A stretch of 64,000 bases of DNA from Pantoea sp. GD03673 (lineage in GTDB: Bacteria; Pseudomonadota; Gammaproteobacteria; Enterobacterales; Enterobacteriaceae): positions 400,274 through 464,273 of the forward strand of contig NZ_JAOCKJ010000004.1 in the NCBI RefSeq assembly GCF_029844725.1, read 5' to 3'. This document shows, piece by piece, positions 1 through 7,682 of the stretch. The position numbers were made by a program, and so were the translations under genes. How positions within the stretch are numbered: the stretch's first letter is position 1; each line of letters begins with the position of its first letter. The notes beneath the pieces were generated by a model that searched no databases, was not told the origin of the DNA, and saw nothing but the letters and a program-made list of their open reading frames with translations.

Positions 1-1047
1 CGCATGCAGCTGTCCGGCGATAAACGGCATGCTGCCCGCGATAATAAAGCCGACGCCCTGCATAAAGGCCACCAGCCGCGCACCAGCCTGGGGCTGCGCC
101 AGATGATCCAGCGCCAGCACCAGTGCCAGTGGAAACGCCCCGCCCAGCCCGAAACCTGCCATCCCCGCCCAGAGCCACGGTGCCAGCTGCGGCGCAAACA
201 GAAAGCCGAGCATGCCGCAAAGCTGCATGGCCAGTGTCAGCAGCAATAACGGGCGGCGATCGCGGCCCCGTGCCAGCAGGGGCAGCAGCAGCGCCCCGGC
301 GACCTGACAGCCAATCATCATGCCGAGCAGTGAACCGCCCGCCTGCGCACGCCAGCCAAGCTGATGGTAAAAGTCCGGCAGCCAGGCGACGCAGATGGCG
401 TAACCGCCGTTAACCAGACCGAAACTCAGCGCCAGCGTCCAGGCGCGGGTTTTTCGCCACAGCGGCGGCAGCGCGACGGCCTCCGTTCGGGCGGCGGGGG
501 CAGTGGTAATCATCAGCCAGAGGATTATGGCCAGCACCACCGGCAGCGCCCAGCTGCTCAGTGCGCCCTGCCAGCCAAGCTGCGCGGTCAGCCACGGTGA
601 GATCGCCGCGCCAATCCCGCCGCCGCCCATCAGCGCTGCTGCCCACAGGCCGGTCACACCAGCGCTGCGGCTGCCAAAGCGCTGACGAATCAATCCCGGC
701 ATCGCCATCTGCACGATGCCAATACCCGCCCCACCCGGCACGGTACTGAGCACCAGCCCGCGTCCGTCCACCACAATCCCCCGACTCACCAGTGCCAGCA
801 ACAGCAGGATCAGCCCCCCGGACAGCAATTTATGCACCGCAAAGCGCTGCATCAGCGGAGCACTGATTAACGCAATGGCACCCATCATGATCATCGGCAC
901 CGCAGGCAGCAGCGACGCCGCCAGCGGTGATAGACCGATGCTCTGCCGCAGCTGGCTGAGTAACGGACTGACCGAGGTCATCAGCGGCCGCATATTCAGT
1001 CCTGCCAGCACCAGGGCTGCCAGCAGGAGGTTGTTCTCTTTCTTCAT
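1..1047 (-). CDS. MFS transporter, CynX/NimT type (3' end outside window)
   Basis: A reading frame stays open from an ATG at 1047 to the window edge, giving 349 residues and lacking the C-terminus (CynX-type proteins are about 400 residues). It is made of alternating hydrophobic segments rich in Gly, Ala and Leu; the N-terminus begins MKKENNLLLAALVLAGLNMR, a pattern seen in the cyanate/nitroimidazole (CynX/NimT) branch of the major facilitator superfamily. It would be an inner-membrane transporter; the substrate cannot be read from sequence. It diverges from the LysR gene at 1135, which probably regulates it. Family call fairly confident, substrate unknown. Confidence 0.75.
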   Translation of the reverse strand, partial: MKKENNLLLAALVLAGLNMRPLMTSVSPLLSQLRQSIGLSPLAASLLPAVPMIMMGAIALISAPLMQRFAVHKLLSGGLILLLLALVSRGIVVDGRGLVLSTVPGGAGIGIVQMAMPGLIRQRFGSRSAGVTGLWAAALMGGGGIGAAISPWLTAQLGWQGALSSWALPVVLAIILWLMITTAPAARTEAVALPPLWRKTRAWTLALSFGLVNGGYAICVAWLPDFYHQLGWRAQAGGSLLGMMIGCQVAGALLLPLLARGRDRRPLLLLTLAMQLCGMLGFLFAPQLAPWLWAGMAGFGLGGAFPLALVLALDHLAQPQAGARLVAFMQGVGFIIAGSMPFIAGQLHA

Positions 1048-1134
1048 CTGAGATCCACACCGGTAAAAGTTGCCAGCCTGGCAGCAGTCGCTACTATCTG
1101 GAAATGAAATATTACTCTGTCAGGTAGTGGAAAA
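1048..1134. promoter_or_regulatory. Divergent promoter/operator region between MFS and LysR genes
   Basis: The 87-bp gap holds a perfect palindrome TGCCAGCCTGGCA at 1071-1083 and a second imperfect inverted pair, CTATCTG at 1094-1100 with CAGGTAG at 1121-1127. Dyads of this kind in a divergent LysR intergenic region are the usual binding sites of the LysR protein. Inferred, not shown. Confidence 0.45.
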
Positions 1135-1995
1135 ATGAATCGTCAACCGATGTTCACCCCGCAGCAGTTGCTCAGCTTTGTGGCGGTGTGCGAAACCACC
1201 AGCTTTACCCGCGCCGCCGACAGGGTGCACCTGTCACAGTCCACCGTCAGCCAGCAGGTACGGCGACTGGAGGAGATGGTTGGTAAAGCATTGCTCATCC
1301 GCTCCTCACATCAGGTGCAGATCACCGAAGAGGGCGAAAAACTTTTAGGCTACGCCCGGCGGATCATTGCCCTGAATGGCGAAGCGCACGATGTGCTGAG
1401 CGATCAGTGGCGCGACGGCGTGCTGCGTCTTGGCGTGCCCGAAGATTTCGCCGCGCCCACAGCCGGTCTGCTGGCGCACTTCAGTCGCGACCATCCCCAG
1501 CTGCGGCTGGATGTGATGAGCGGAATGCAGGTGGAGCTGCGGCGTGCCTGGCAGCGTGAAGAGCTGGACATCATGCTGATTAAGCAGCCCTGGGGCGAGC
1601 GTCCGCTGGCGTCGCGTCCCGAACCGCTGCTGTGGCTCGACAGCGCAGAGTGGCCCTGCTTTGAGCAGACGCCGGTGCCGCTGGTCCTGTTTCCCCAGCA
1701 GGGGCTCTATCGCGACGAGGTGTGTCAGACGCTCGACGCGCTGGGCAGAAGCTGGCGCATTGGTTACAGCAGCGCCAGCCTGGTCGCGCTGGCCGCCGCC
1801 AGTGCCCAGGGACTGGGGCTGACGTTACTGCCAGCCAGCTGTCGCCTGCCGCAACATCGGGTACTGGGTCCCGAACAGGGTCTGCCGGTGATTGATACCT
1901 TTGAACTGGCGCTGTTCTGCCGTCATCCACAGGATCCGCTGCAGCGTGAACTGGCGACGTCACTGGCGGCGTTCGGCCAGTTGCGCTGGCAGTGA
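1135..1995 (+). CDS. LysR family transcriptional regulator
   Basis: 286 residues, a normal LysR length. The N-terminal winged helix-turn-helix is clear at about residues 8-65 (SFTRAADRVHLSQSTVSQQV, followed by the linker helix), and the rest is a periplasmic-binding-protein-like effector domain. An in-frame ATG at 1150 is an alternative start and would suit the family better (MFTPQQLLSF). It diverges from the MFS gene and is followed 90 bp on by the amidohydrolase, so it probably controls one or both in response to a small metabolite. The effector is not recognisable. Confidence 0.88.
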   Translation: MNRQPMFTPQQLLSFVAVCETTSFTRAADRVHLSQSTVSQQVRRLEEMVGKALLIRSSHQVQITEEGEKLLGYARRIIALNGEAHDVLSDQWRDGVLRLGVPEDFAAPTAGLLAHFSRDHPQLRLDVMSGMQVELRRAWQREELDIMLIKQPWGERPLASRPEPLLWLDSAEWPCFEQTPVPLVLFPQQGLYRDEVCQTLDALGRSWRIGYSSASLVALAAASAQGLGLTLLPASCRLPQHRVLGPEQGLPVIDTFELALFCRHPQDPLQRELATSLAAFGQLRWQ

Positions 1996-2085
1996 GATAT
2001 TGAATAGTGGTCAGTGGAAAATAACGCAGCAGGGGAAAGCAGCGTTTGTCAGATTAAGACATTGTTCACTTTGCAGGAGCCTCTG

Positions 2086-3474
2086 ATGCCCATTTCCTCT
2101 TCGCCGAGCCGCCGTGATTTCCTGGGCCAAAGCGTGCGCTGGACCGCCGCAGGCGGCTTGCTGGCCGCCGGTCTCGGTCAGTCCGGTGCCGCCACCCCCG
2201 CCTCTTTGCCCGCTATCGATGCCGATCGGCCCGCCGCCCTGCCCCGGCAGGATCACTACCTGCTGCGCAATGTGCGCCTGGAGGAGGGCTTTATCCGCGA
2301 GGATGAGGAGATTATCGCCACCCGGACCGGACGTTACGACATCAGCGTGCGCGACGGTAAAATTGACCAGCTGACGCCCGCGGGCCAGGGGGAGAGCACG
2401 CTGCCGTCATGGGATGCGCAGGATGCCCTGCTGCTGCCCGCCACCCAGGACATGCACATCCATCTTGATAAAACCTTTTATGGCGGCCCGTGGCAGGCAC
2501 CGCGTCCGCGTCAGGGTAAAACCATCATGGATATGATTGCGCGCGAACAGGTACTGATCCCACAGCTGCTGCCGCACGCCCAGGCCCGCGCCGAAGGATT
2601 GATCGCCCTGCTTAACGCCAAAGGCACAACCCGCGCACGCAGCCATTGCAATATCGATCCGGTCAGCGGCCTGAAAAGCCTGGAGCATTTGCAGGCGGCG
2701 TTAGCCCGTCATCCTGCCTTTTCGTGCGAGATCGTCGCCTTTCCCCAGCACGGCCTGCTGCACTCACAGGTCGACGGGCTGATGCGTGAGGCGATGCAGC
2801 TCGGCGTTAACTATGTCGGCGGACTGGATCCGACCAATGTGGATGGCGCGATGGAAAAATCGCTGGATGCCATGTTTCAGATTGCGCTCGACTATCAGCG
2901 CGGCGTGGACATTCATCTGCATGAAACCTCACCGGCGGGCGTGGCGGCAATTCAGTACATGATTGACACCGTGGCGACGCATCCGGCGCTGAAAGGCAAA
3001 GTGACGCTGAGCCACGGTTTTGCGCTGGCGACGCTGACTGGCAGTGCGCTGGACAAGATGATCGAAGGGCTTGCGGAGCAGCAGTTCAGCGTCGCCTCCA
3101 CGCTCCCCATTGGTAAGCTCACCATGCCGATTCCCCAGCTACAGGCGGCGGGCATCAGGGTGATGACCGGCACCGACAGCGTCATCGATCACTGGTCCCC
3201 GTTTGGCACCGGCAGCATGCTGGAAAAAGCGAACCTTTATGCGCAGCTCTATCGCGGTTCAGATGAGTTTTCGCTGTCGCGGGCGCTGGGGATTGCCACA
3301 GGCGATCGGCTCCCGCTCTCGGCCCAGGGGGAGCGCCAGTGGCCAGCACCGGGGGATGACGCAAGCATGATGCTGGTGGCGGCGAGCTGCTCCGCCGAAG
3401 CCGTGGCACGCATGTCGCCCGTGGTGGCGACCTTCTCACAGGGTAAACCGGTGTTTGCGCTGGCCCCGGCCTGA
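2086..3474 (+). CDS. Tat-exported metal-dependent amidohydrolase (cytosine deaminase-like)
   Basis: 462 residues from the ATG at 2086, preceded by GCAGGAG. The N-terminus carries a twin-arginine signal (SRRDFLG, then a hydrophobic stretch ending near GAA), so the enzyme should be exported folded to the periplasm. The amidohydrolase/CodA-like metal set is complete: HIH at 124-126, HLHE at 277-280, SHGF with His310, and TDS with Asp364. This predicts hydrolytic deamination or ring opening of a heterocycle. CodA-type enzymes are normally cytoplasmic, so the Tat signal is unusual. The LysR and CynX-type genes beside it suggest a small catabolic unit; substrate unknown. Confidence 0.82.
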   Translation: MPISSSPSRRDFLGQSVRWTAAGGLLAAGLGQSGAATPASLPAIDADRPAALPRQDHYLLRNVRLEEGFIREDEEIIATRTGRYDISVRDGKIDQLTPAGQGESTLPSWDAQDALLLPATQDMHIHLDKTFYGGPWQAPRPRQGKTIMDMIAREQVLIPQLLPHAQARAEGLIALLNAKGTTRARSHCNIDPVSGLKSLEHLQAALARHPAFSCEIVAFPQHGLLHSQVDGLMREAMQLGVNYVGGLDPTNVDGAMEKSLDAMFQIALDYQRGVDIHLHETSPAGVAAIQYMIDTVATHPALKGKVTLSHGFALATLTGSALDKMIEGLAEQQFSVASTLPIGKLTMPIPQLQAAGIRVMTGTDSVIDHWSPFGTGSMLEKANLYAQLYRGSDEFSLSRALGIATGDRLPLSAQGERQWPAPGDDASMMLVAASCSAEAVARMSPVVATFSQGKPVFALAPA

Positions 3475-3532
3475 AACCGCTGCGCTCTCACCTGCTCCCC
3501 GGACGCAACACACCCTGAGCGCCAGAAACGAC

Positions 3533-3556
3533 AGAGCCTCCACAAGGGAGGCTCTG
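3533..3556. terminator. Bidirectional hairpin
   Basis: AGAGCCTCC and GGGAGGCTCT form a nine-pair stem around a short loop, between the convergent amidohydrolase and the small minus-strand gene. It could serve both directions; T-runs are short. Confidence 0.55.
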
Positions 3557-3579
3557 CATTTACCTGAGCGGAGTGCGGG

Positions 3580-3798
3580 TTACGCGCTTTTGGCCCATTT
3601 ATCATTCGACATAAGTTCCATTGCCAGCGCGTATAAGCGACGATCTTCCTGATCACAGGGCTCATCTTCCGCATAACACGCAATCATCGAAGCGATCTTA
3701 TCTGCTGATAAGCTCTCTCCGTGAACATGCAGTGTCAGTACGGCGCGGCCTACTATTTTAAGCACATTTTCATGTGGTCCCTGGATGCGATTACTCAA
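3580..3798 (-). CDS. Small AriR/YmgB-like protein
   Basis: 72 residues, with GAGG about eight bases before the ATG. A helical core (VGRAVLTLHVHGESLSADKI) resembles the E. coli biofilm/acid-resistance regulator AriR (YmgB), where a similar helix-turn pattern precedes a C-terminal helix. AriR-type proteins act as small dimeric regulators. No signal peptide or membrane segment is seen. It stands alone between a convergent amidohydrolase and divergent dbpA. Similarity is weak and judged by eye, so the family is tentative; that it is a real gene is more certain. Confidence 0.55.
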   Translation of the reverse strand: MSNRIQGPHENVLKIVGRAVLTLHVHGESLSADKIASMIACYAEDEPCDQEDRRLYALAMELMSNDKWAKSA

Positions 3799-4211
3799 TG
3801 CAAATACCCTCTACCGGTCGTTGTACCAGGAATATGGCGCGCTAAATATAAAGCAATTAGCTCAGGATTTTTATCGGCACAGAGAGCGATATTTTTTAAT
3901 GATTAATTCTATTACTGGAGTAATTATTAAGGAATCATCTGATTAACAATGAAATTAATTTTTAAAAACGACAACTTATAAAATAATGACTGGTATTGAT
4001 AAGTTATCACTTTGAAATGAAAACCTTTACACCTCACCGAACGATTAAAAAAAACCACCTTTTTCCGGCAAAGTTCAGTTTATTCCTAAGCGTACCGGCA
4101 GATATAGTTTCATTCCGCTAACCATCGAGGTTCCCGTTGCTGTCAGGCGTGCTTTCTGCCAGACTTGCCCCGCAATAATGCCCGACACTTTCAGCCTCAG
4201 AGGCCGCGCCC
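3799..4211. other. Long AT-rich intergenic region upstream of dbpA
   Basis: 413 bp without a convincing ORF. The part from about 3840 to 4070 is clearly AT-rich compared with the flanking genes. It must hold the divergent promoters of the AriR-like gene and dbpA; I see no RNA gene or repeat in it. Confidence 0.5.
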
Positions 4212-5594
4212 GTGACCGCTTTTTCTACCCTCAATTCGCTTCCCGACAGCCAGCTCGATAACCTGCGCGAGATGGGTTACACCAGCATGACGCCCGTTCA
4301 GGCCGCTACGCTGCCCGCCATTCTGCAGGGACGCGACGTGCGCGCGCAGGCAAAAACCGGCAGCGGTAAAACGGCTGCCTTCGGTATTGGTTTACTGCAC
4401 CATATCGACAGCACCCGCTTTCAGACTCAGGCACTGATCCTCTGTCCGACGCGTGAACTGGCGGATCAGGTAGGCAACGTGCTGCGCCAGCTGGCGCGCT
4501 TCACCCGCAACATCAAAGTCCTTACCCTGTGTGGCGGGCAGCCGATGAGCGCACAGCGTGATTCCCTGGTGCATCCTCCGCATATCGTGGTCGGCACGCC
4601 GGGTCGTATCCTCGATCACATCAATCGCGAAAACCTCAGGCTGGACCAGCTCAACATGCTGGTACTGGATGAGGCAGATCGGATGCTGGAGATGGGTTTC
4701 CTCAATGATATGGAAACGATCATTGACGCAACGCCAGCCTCACGCCAGACGCTGCTCTTTTCCGCCACCTGGCCCGACGGCATCACCGCCATCAGCACGC
4801 GTTTTCAGCGTGATGCGCTGAGCGTCGTCACTGAAGATGTCAGCGAACTGCCCTCAATCGACCAGCAATTCTTTGAAGCCAGCCACAATGAAAAACTGGG
4901 TCTGCTGATAGCCCTGCTCAGCGATCGTCAGCCCGCATCCTGTGTGGTGTTCTGCAACACCAAACGTGAATGTGATGACGTCGCCGCCGCACTAAACGCA
5001 CGCGATATCAGCGCCCTGCCCCTGCACGGTGACCTGGAGCAGCGCGATCGCGAACGCGTGCTGATCCGCTTTGCAAACGGCAGCGGTCGCGTACTGGTCG
5101 CCACTGATGTCGCCGCACGCGGACTCGACATCAAATCGCTGGCAATGGTCGTTAACTATCAGCTCGCCTGGGATCCTGAAGTCCACCTCCACCGCATCGG
5201 TCGTACCGCACGCGCAGGCGAGCATGGCGTTGCGGTCAGCCTGGTGGCTGCCGATGAGATGGCGCGTGCGCATGCACTGGAAGATTTCCTGCAGCAGAAG
5301 CTGCCGTGGGTCTCTGCCAGCACGCTAAAAAAGGGCAGCAGCAAGCCTCTGCCTGCCGCCATGATGACGTTGTGCATTGATGGTGGCCGTAAAGCCAAGA
5401 TACGTCCGGGCGATATTCTGGGTGCGCTGACCGGTGAAGCGGGGTATCGCGCCGATCAGATCGGCAAAATTGTCCTGACGCCGACCCATGCCTACGTGGC
5501 AATTGAGGCAAATCAGGCCAAAGCGGCGCTGGTCAAACTCAAGCAGGGAAAAATCAAAGGCAAAACCTGCCGGGCGATTCTGCTGAAAGACTGA
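4212..5594 (+). CDS. dbpA: ATP-dependent RNA helicase DbpA
   Basis: 460 residues with a GTG start (MTAFSTLN, as in E. coli DbpA). DEAD-box motifs are in order: Q motif near residue 25-30, AKTGSGKT at 47-54, PTRELA, DEADRMLEMGF, SATW, ATDVAARGLD and HRIGRTAR. The C-terminal DbpA RNA-binding domain (CIDGGRKAKIRPGDILGALT, KGKTCR) recognises hairpin 92 of 23S rRNA, so the protein acts in 50S ribosome assembly in the cytoplasm. It is monocistronic and converges on the YdeI-like gene. Confidence 0.97.
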   Translation: MTAFSTLNSLPDSQLDNLREMGYTSMTPVQAATLPAILQGRDVRAQAKTGSGKTAAFGIGLLHHIDSTRFQTQALILCPTRELADQVGNVLRQLARFTRNIKVLTLCGGQPMSAQRDSLVHPPHIVVGTPGRILDHINRENLRLDQLNMLVLDEADRMLEMGFLNDMETIIDATPASRQTLLFSATWPDGITAISTRFQRDALSVVTEDVSELPSIDQQFFEASHNEKLGLLIALLSDRQPASCVVFCNTKRECDDVAAALNARDISALPLHGDLEQRDRERVLIRFANGSGRVLVATDVAARGLDIKSLAMVVNYQLAWDPEVHLHRIGRTARAGEHGVAVSLVAADEMARAHALEDFLQQKLPWVSASTLKKGSSKPLPAAMMTLCIDGGRKAKIRPGDILGALTGEAGYRADQIGKIVLTPTHAYVAIEANQAKAALVKLKQGKIKGKTCRAILLKD

Positions 5595-5601
5595 ATGAAA
5601 A

Positions 5602-5625
5602 CGGGCGAGGTCATTACCTCGCCCG
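5602..5625. terminator. Bidirectional terminator of dbpA and the YdeI-like gene
   Basis: CGGGCGAGG and CCTCGCCCG form a perfect nine-pair stem with a six-base loop, immediately after dbpA and just before the stop of the convergent gene. Confidence 0.75.
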
Positions 5626-5630
5626 CTTTG

Positions 5631-6023
5631 TTACGGCTCTTCGATGCGTGTCACATGCAGCGTGGTTTTATCCCCTTTGCCCTGTACCTTACCGCTGACG
5701 CGCACTTTGTCTTCTGCGGTGTAGGTTTTACCATCAAAGGTCTTCTTCGCGGCGATAATTGGTAACGTACCGGTGTTATCGCGGAACTGATACCGCTCTC
5801 CCTGCTCTTTCTTCACGATGTAACCTTCCAGCGTCACATAACCGCCCTGACGGAAATCGCGGATCTGATCGATGTGGGTCTGCCCGGTATCTTCTGAGCC
5901 TTTATAGCCCGCATCCTGCTTATGCTGCGGCGGTGGCGTATCGCCCGCTTTGAATCCACCCTCTTCAGCCGACACGCCTGCGCTCATCATCACCAGCAAC
6001 GACGCTAAAATCACTTTTCTCAT
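5631..6023 (-). CDS. Periplasmic OB-fold protein, YgiW/YdeI (BOF) family
   Basis: 130 residues from the ATG at 6023, which follows GGAGTGTGAA; an upstream in-frame ATG at 6053 lacks comparable support. Residues 1-19 are a Sec signal peptide (MRKVILASLL, ending GVSAEE). The mature part has the BOF-type OB fold: a YVTLEGYIVKK strand, YQFRDNTG, then KVRVSGKVQ. Members (YdeI, YgiW/VisP) are periplasmic stress-tolerance proteins linked to peroxide and cationic-peptide resistance. Stands alone, convergent with dbpA. Confidence 0.85.
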   Translation of the reverse strand: MRKVILASLLVMMSAGVSAEEGGFKAGDTPPPQHKQDAGYKGSEDTGQTHIDQIRDFRQGGYVTLEGYIVKKEQGERYQFRDNTGTLPIIAAKKTFDGKTYTAEDKVRVSGKVQGKGDKTTLHVTRIEEP

Positions 6024-6117
6024 TTCACACTCCTTTATTGGAAAGGTGTCCATGTTGAACCTTCAGGATTAAGCCTGGCACAATAATCGGAGTTCGTTTT
6101 ATTTCGCCCTTCTCTTC

Positions 6118-6144
6118 TCACCTTTTTCCATTTGCTGCCGATAA
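6118..6144 (+). promoter_or_regulatory. FliA (sigma-28) type promoter of cheV
   Basis: An exact GCCGATAA at 6137-6144 lies 11 bp after TCACCTTT (5 of 8 with TAAAGTTT). The -10 is perfect and the position, about 45 bp before the cheV ATG, is right for flagellar class-3 transcription. Confidence 0.6.
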
Positions 6145-6190
6145 CCTGTTCACACCCTATTTCACCAGCTGCGTTAATGCAGAGGCAACC

Positions 6191-7153
6191 ATGGATAATT
6201 TTCAAAAAGAGATCGATGAAAGAGCGAACCTCGCGTTATCAAACAAGTTTGAGCTGCTGCTGTTTCGCTTAGGTTCCGATCAGCTGAAAGGCAAGTCTGA
6301 ACTGTTTGGCATTAACGTCTTCAAGCTGCGTGAAATTGTGCCGATGCCGACCATCACCAAAGCCGCAGGCATGCGTTCGCCGCTGCTGGGTATGGCGAGT
6401 ATTCGTGGCCAGTTTATTCCGGTGATCGACCTGCCTGCGGTAGCGGGCTGCGTGCCGGAAACCGGTCTTAACCTGCTGCTGGTAACCGAGTATGCACGTA
6501 ACACCCAGGCGTTTGCCGTGGAGTCAGTAGAGAACATCGTGCGTCTCGACTGGAGCCAGGTGCACACCGCTGAAGCCGGTATCGGCGGCCGCAATATTAC
6601 CAGCATCGCCTGCCTGGACAGTGACAAGCAAAGCAACGAGCTGGCGATGGTGCTGGACGTTGAGCAGATTCTGTATGACATCATCCCGTCCGTGCGCGGC
6701 GTTGAACCGGAAGCGGCCAGACCGCGTGCCTTCAACTATCGCCCCGGTGCGGTGGCAATTGTCGCAGAAGATTCCAAAGTGGCGCGTCAGCTGCTGGAGC
6801 AGGGCCTGAAGAGCATGGGCATCCCGGCGCTGATGTTCAATACCGGTCTGGAAGCCTGGGAAAAACTCAAGCTCATGAGCCAGGAAGCCCAGTCTGCGGG
6901 CGAGTCGATTCACGACAAAATTGCGCTGGTCCTGACCGATCTGGAGATGCCAGAGATGGATGGCTTTACGCTGACCCGCAACATCAAACGCGATCCGGTA
7001 CTTAAGGTTCTGCCGGTCGTGATTCACTCCTCACTCTCTGGCAGCGCCAACGAAGATCATGTGCGCAAAGTCGGTGCCGACGGTTATGTGGCGAAGTTTG
7101 AATTGAATGAGCTGTCAGACGTGATTTTCAACGTCCTTGACGCTGCCCGCTAA
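6191..7153 (+). CDS. cheV: Chemotaxis coupling protein CheV
   Basis: 320 residues: an N-terminal CheW-like domain (about 15-165, with FKLREIVPMP and the RGQFIPVIDLP motif) joined to a C-terminal receiver domain (about 190-315). The receiver has the phospho-acceptor Asp250 in VLTDLEMPEMDGF, the Ser of VIHSS and the Lys of VAKFE. CheV couples chemoreceptors to CheA and adapts through phosphorylation; E. coli K-12 lacks it but Salmonella and Pantoea-type bacteria carry it. A FliA-type promoter precedes it and a chemoreceptor gene follows 530 bp on. Confidence 0.95.
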   Translation: MDNFQKEIDERANLALSNKFELLLFRLGSDQLKGKSELFGINVFKLREIVPMPTITKAAGMRSPLLGMASIRGQFIPVIDLPAVAGCVPETGLNLLLVTEYARNTQAFAVESVENIVRLDWSQVHTAEAGIGGRNITSIACLDSDKQSNELAMVLDVEQILYDIIPSVRGVEPEAARPRAFNYRPGAVAIVAEDSKVARQLLEQGLKSMGIPALMFNTGLEAWEKLKLMSQEAQSAGESIHDKIALVLTDLEMPEMDGFTLTRNIKRDPVLKVLPVVIHSSLSGSANEDHVRKVGADGYVAKFELNELSDVIFNVLDAAR

Positions 7154-7231
7154 ACGAATCCGGGCCGCTAAGAATGCCCGGCGCGCTTTCACTTCAGCCA
7201 GCGGAATGGCTGATCTGATCAGGAACTGACT

Positions 7232-7381
7232 ATGCACATTGAAACATTACCCGTTACCCCGGCACCGGCTGCGCCTTCACCGCAGAAGGTGCTGCGTGGC
7301 CGTTTACGCCAGCTGGCCTGGATTACCGCCGTCACCTTAAGTCTTGCATTCTGGGCCGGTCTCTATTTCTTAATTTTCTGA
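7232..7381 (+). CDS. Small single-pass membrane protein, 49 residues
   Basis: ATG at 7232 preceded by AGGA eight bases upstream; stop at 7379-7381. Residues 1-28 are polar and proline-rich, with a basic KVLRGRLRQ segment; residues 29-49 form one hydrophobic helix (LAWITAVTLSLAFWAGLYFL) reaching the C-terminus, so it is probably an N-in tail-anchored inner-membrane microprotein. It lies 78 bp after cheV and is followed at once by a strong terminator, so it is likely the last gene of the cheV transcript. Not recognised as a named family. Confidence 0.68.
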   Translation: MHIETLPVTPAPAAPSPQKVLRGRLRQLAWITAVTLSLAFWAGLYFLIF

Positions 7382-7404
7382 ATCCATTCATGTTTGTCTG
7401 GATC

Positions 7405-7440
7405 GGGCCGTCAGCATTCCTGCTGACGGCCCTTTTTTTT
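7405..7440 (+). terminator. Rho-independent terminator after cheV and the small membrane protein
   Basis: GGGCCGTCAGC and GCTGACGGCCC form an 11-pair stem followed by eight T. Confidence 0.9.
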
Positions 7441-7529
7441 ACCTGAATTTCCCTTCTGTCTATTTGTTAACCTTTCCTGATGTTTTTCCGTGACTATTTA
7501 TTCACGCACCGTTATTACTTAAAAATTAT

Positions 7530-7556
7530 TAAAGGTACATCTTATTGCTCCGATAA
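7530..7556 (+). promoter_or_regulatory. FliA (sigma-28) type promoter of the chemoreceptor gene
   Basis: TAAAGGTA at 7530-7537, an 11-bp spacer, then TCCGATAA at 7549-7556: 6 of 8 and 7 of 8 with the sigma-28 consensus at exact spacing, 126 bp before the chemoreceptor ATG. The rest of the gap from 7441 to 7682 shows no convincing gene. Confidence 0.7.
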
Positions 7557-7682
7557 CTGTATGCGCGAGATTACCTTTTTGCCTGCGGCTGTGACCACAG
7601 ACATCAGCAAGGCACTACGCACAACAGCAGAGAACCTGATTGGTGCTAACAAATTGATTAATAATAAAACGGGGAGGAGAAC

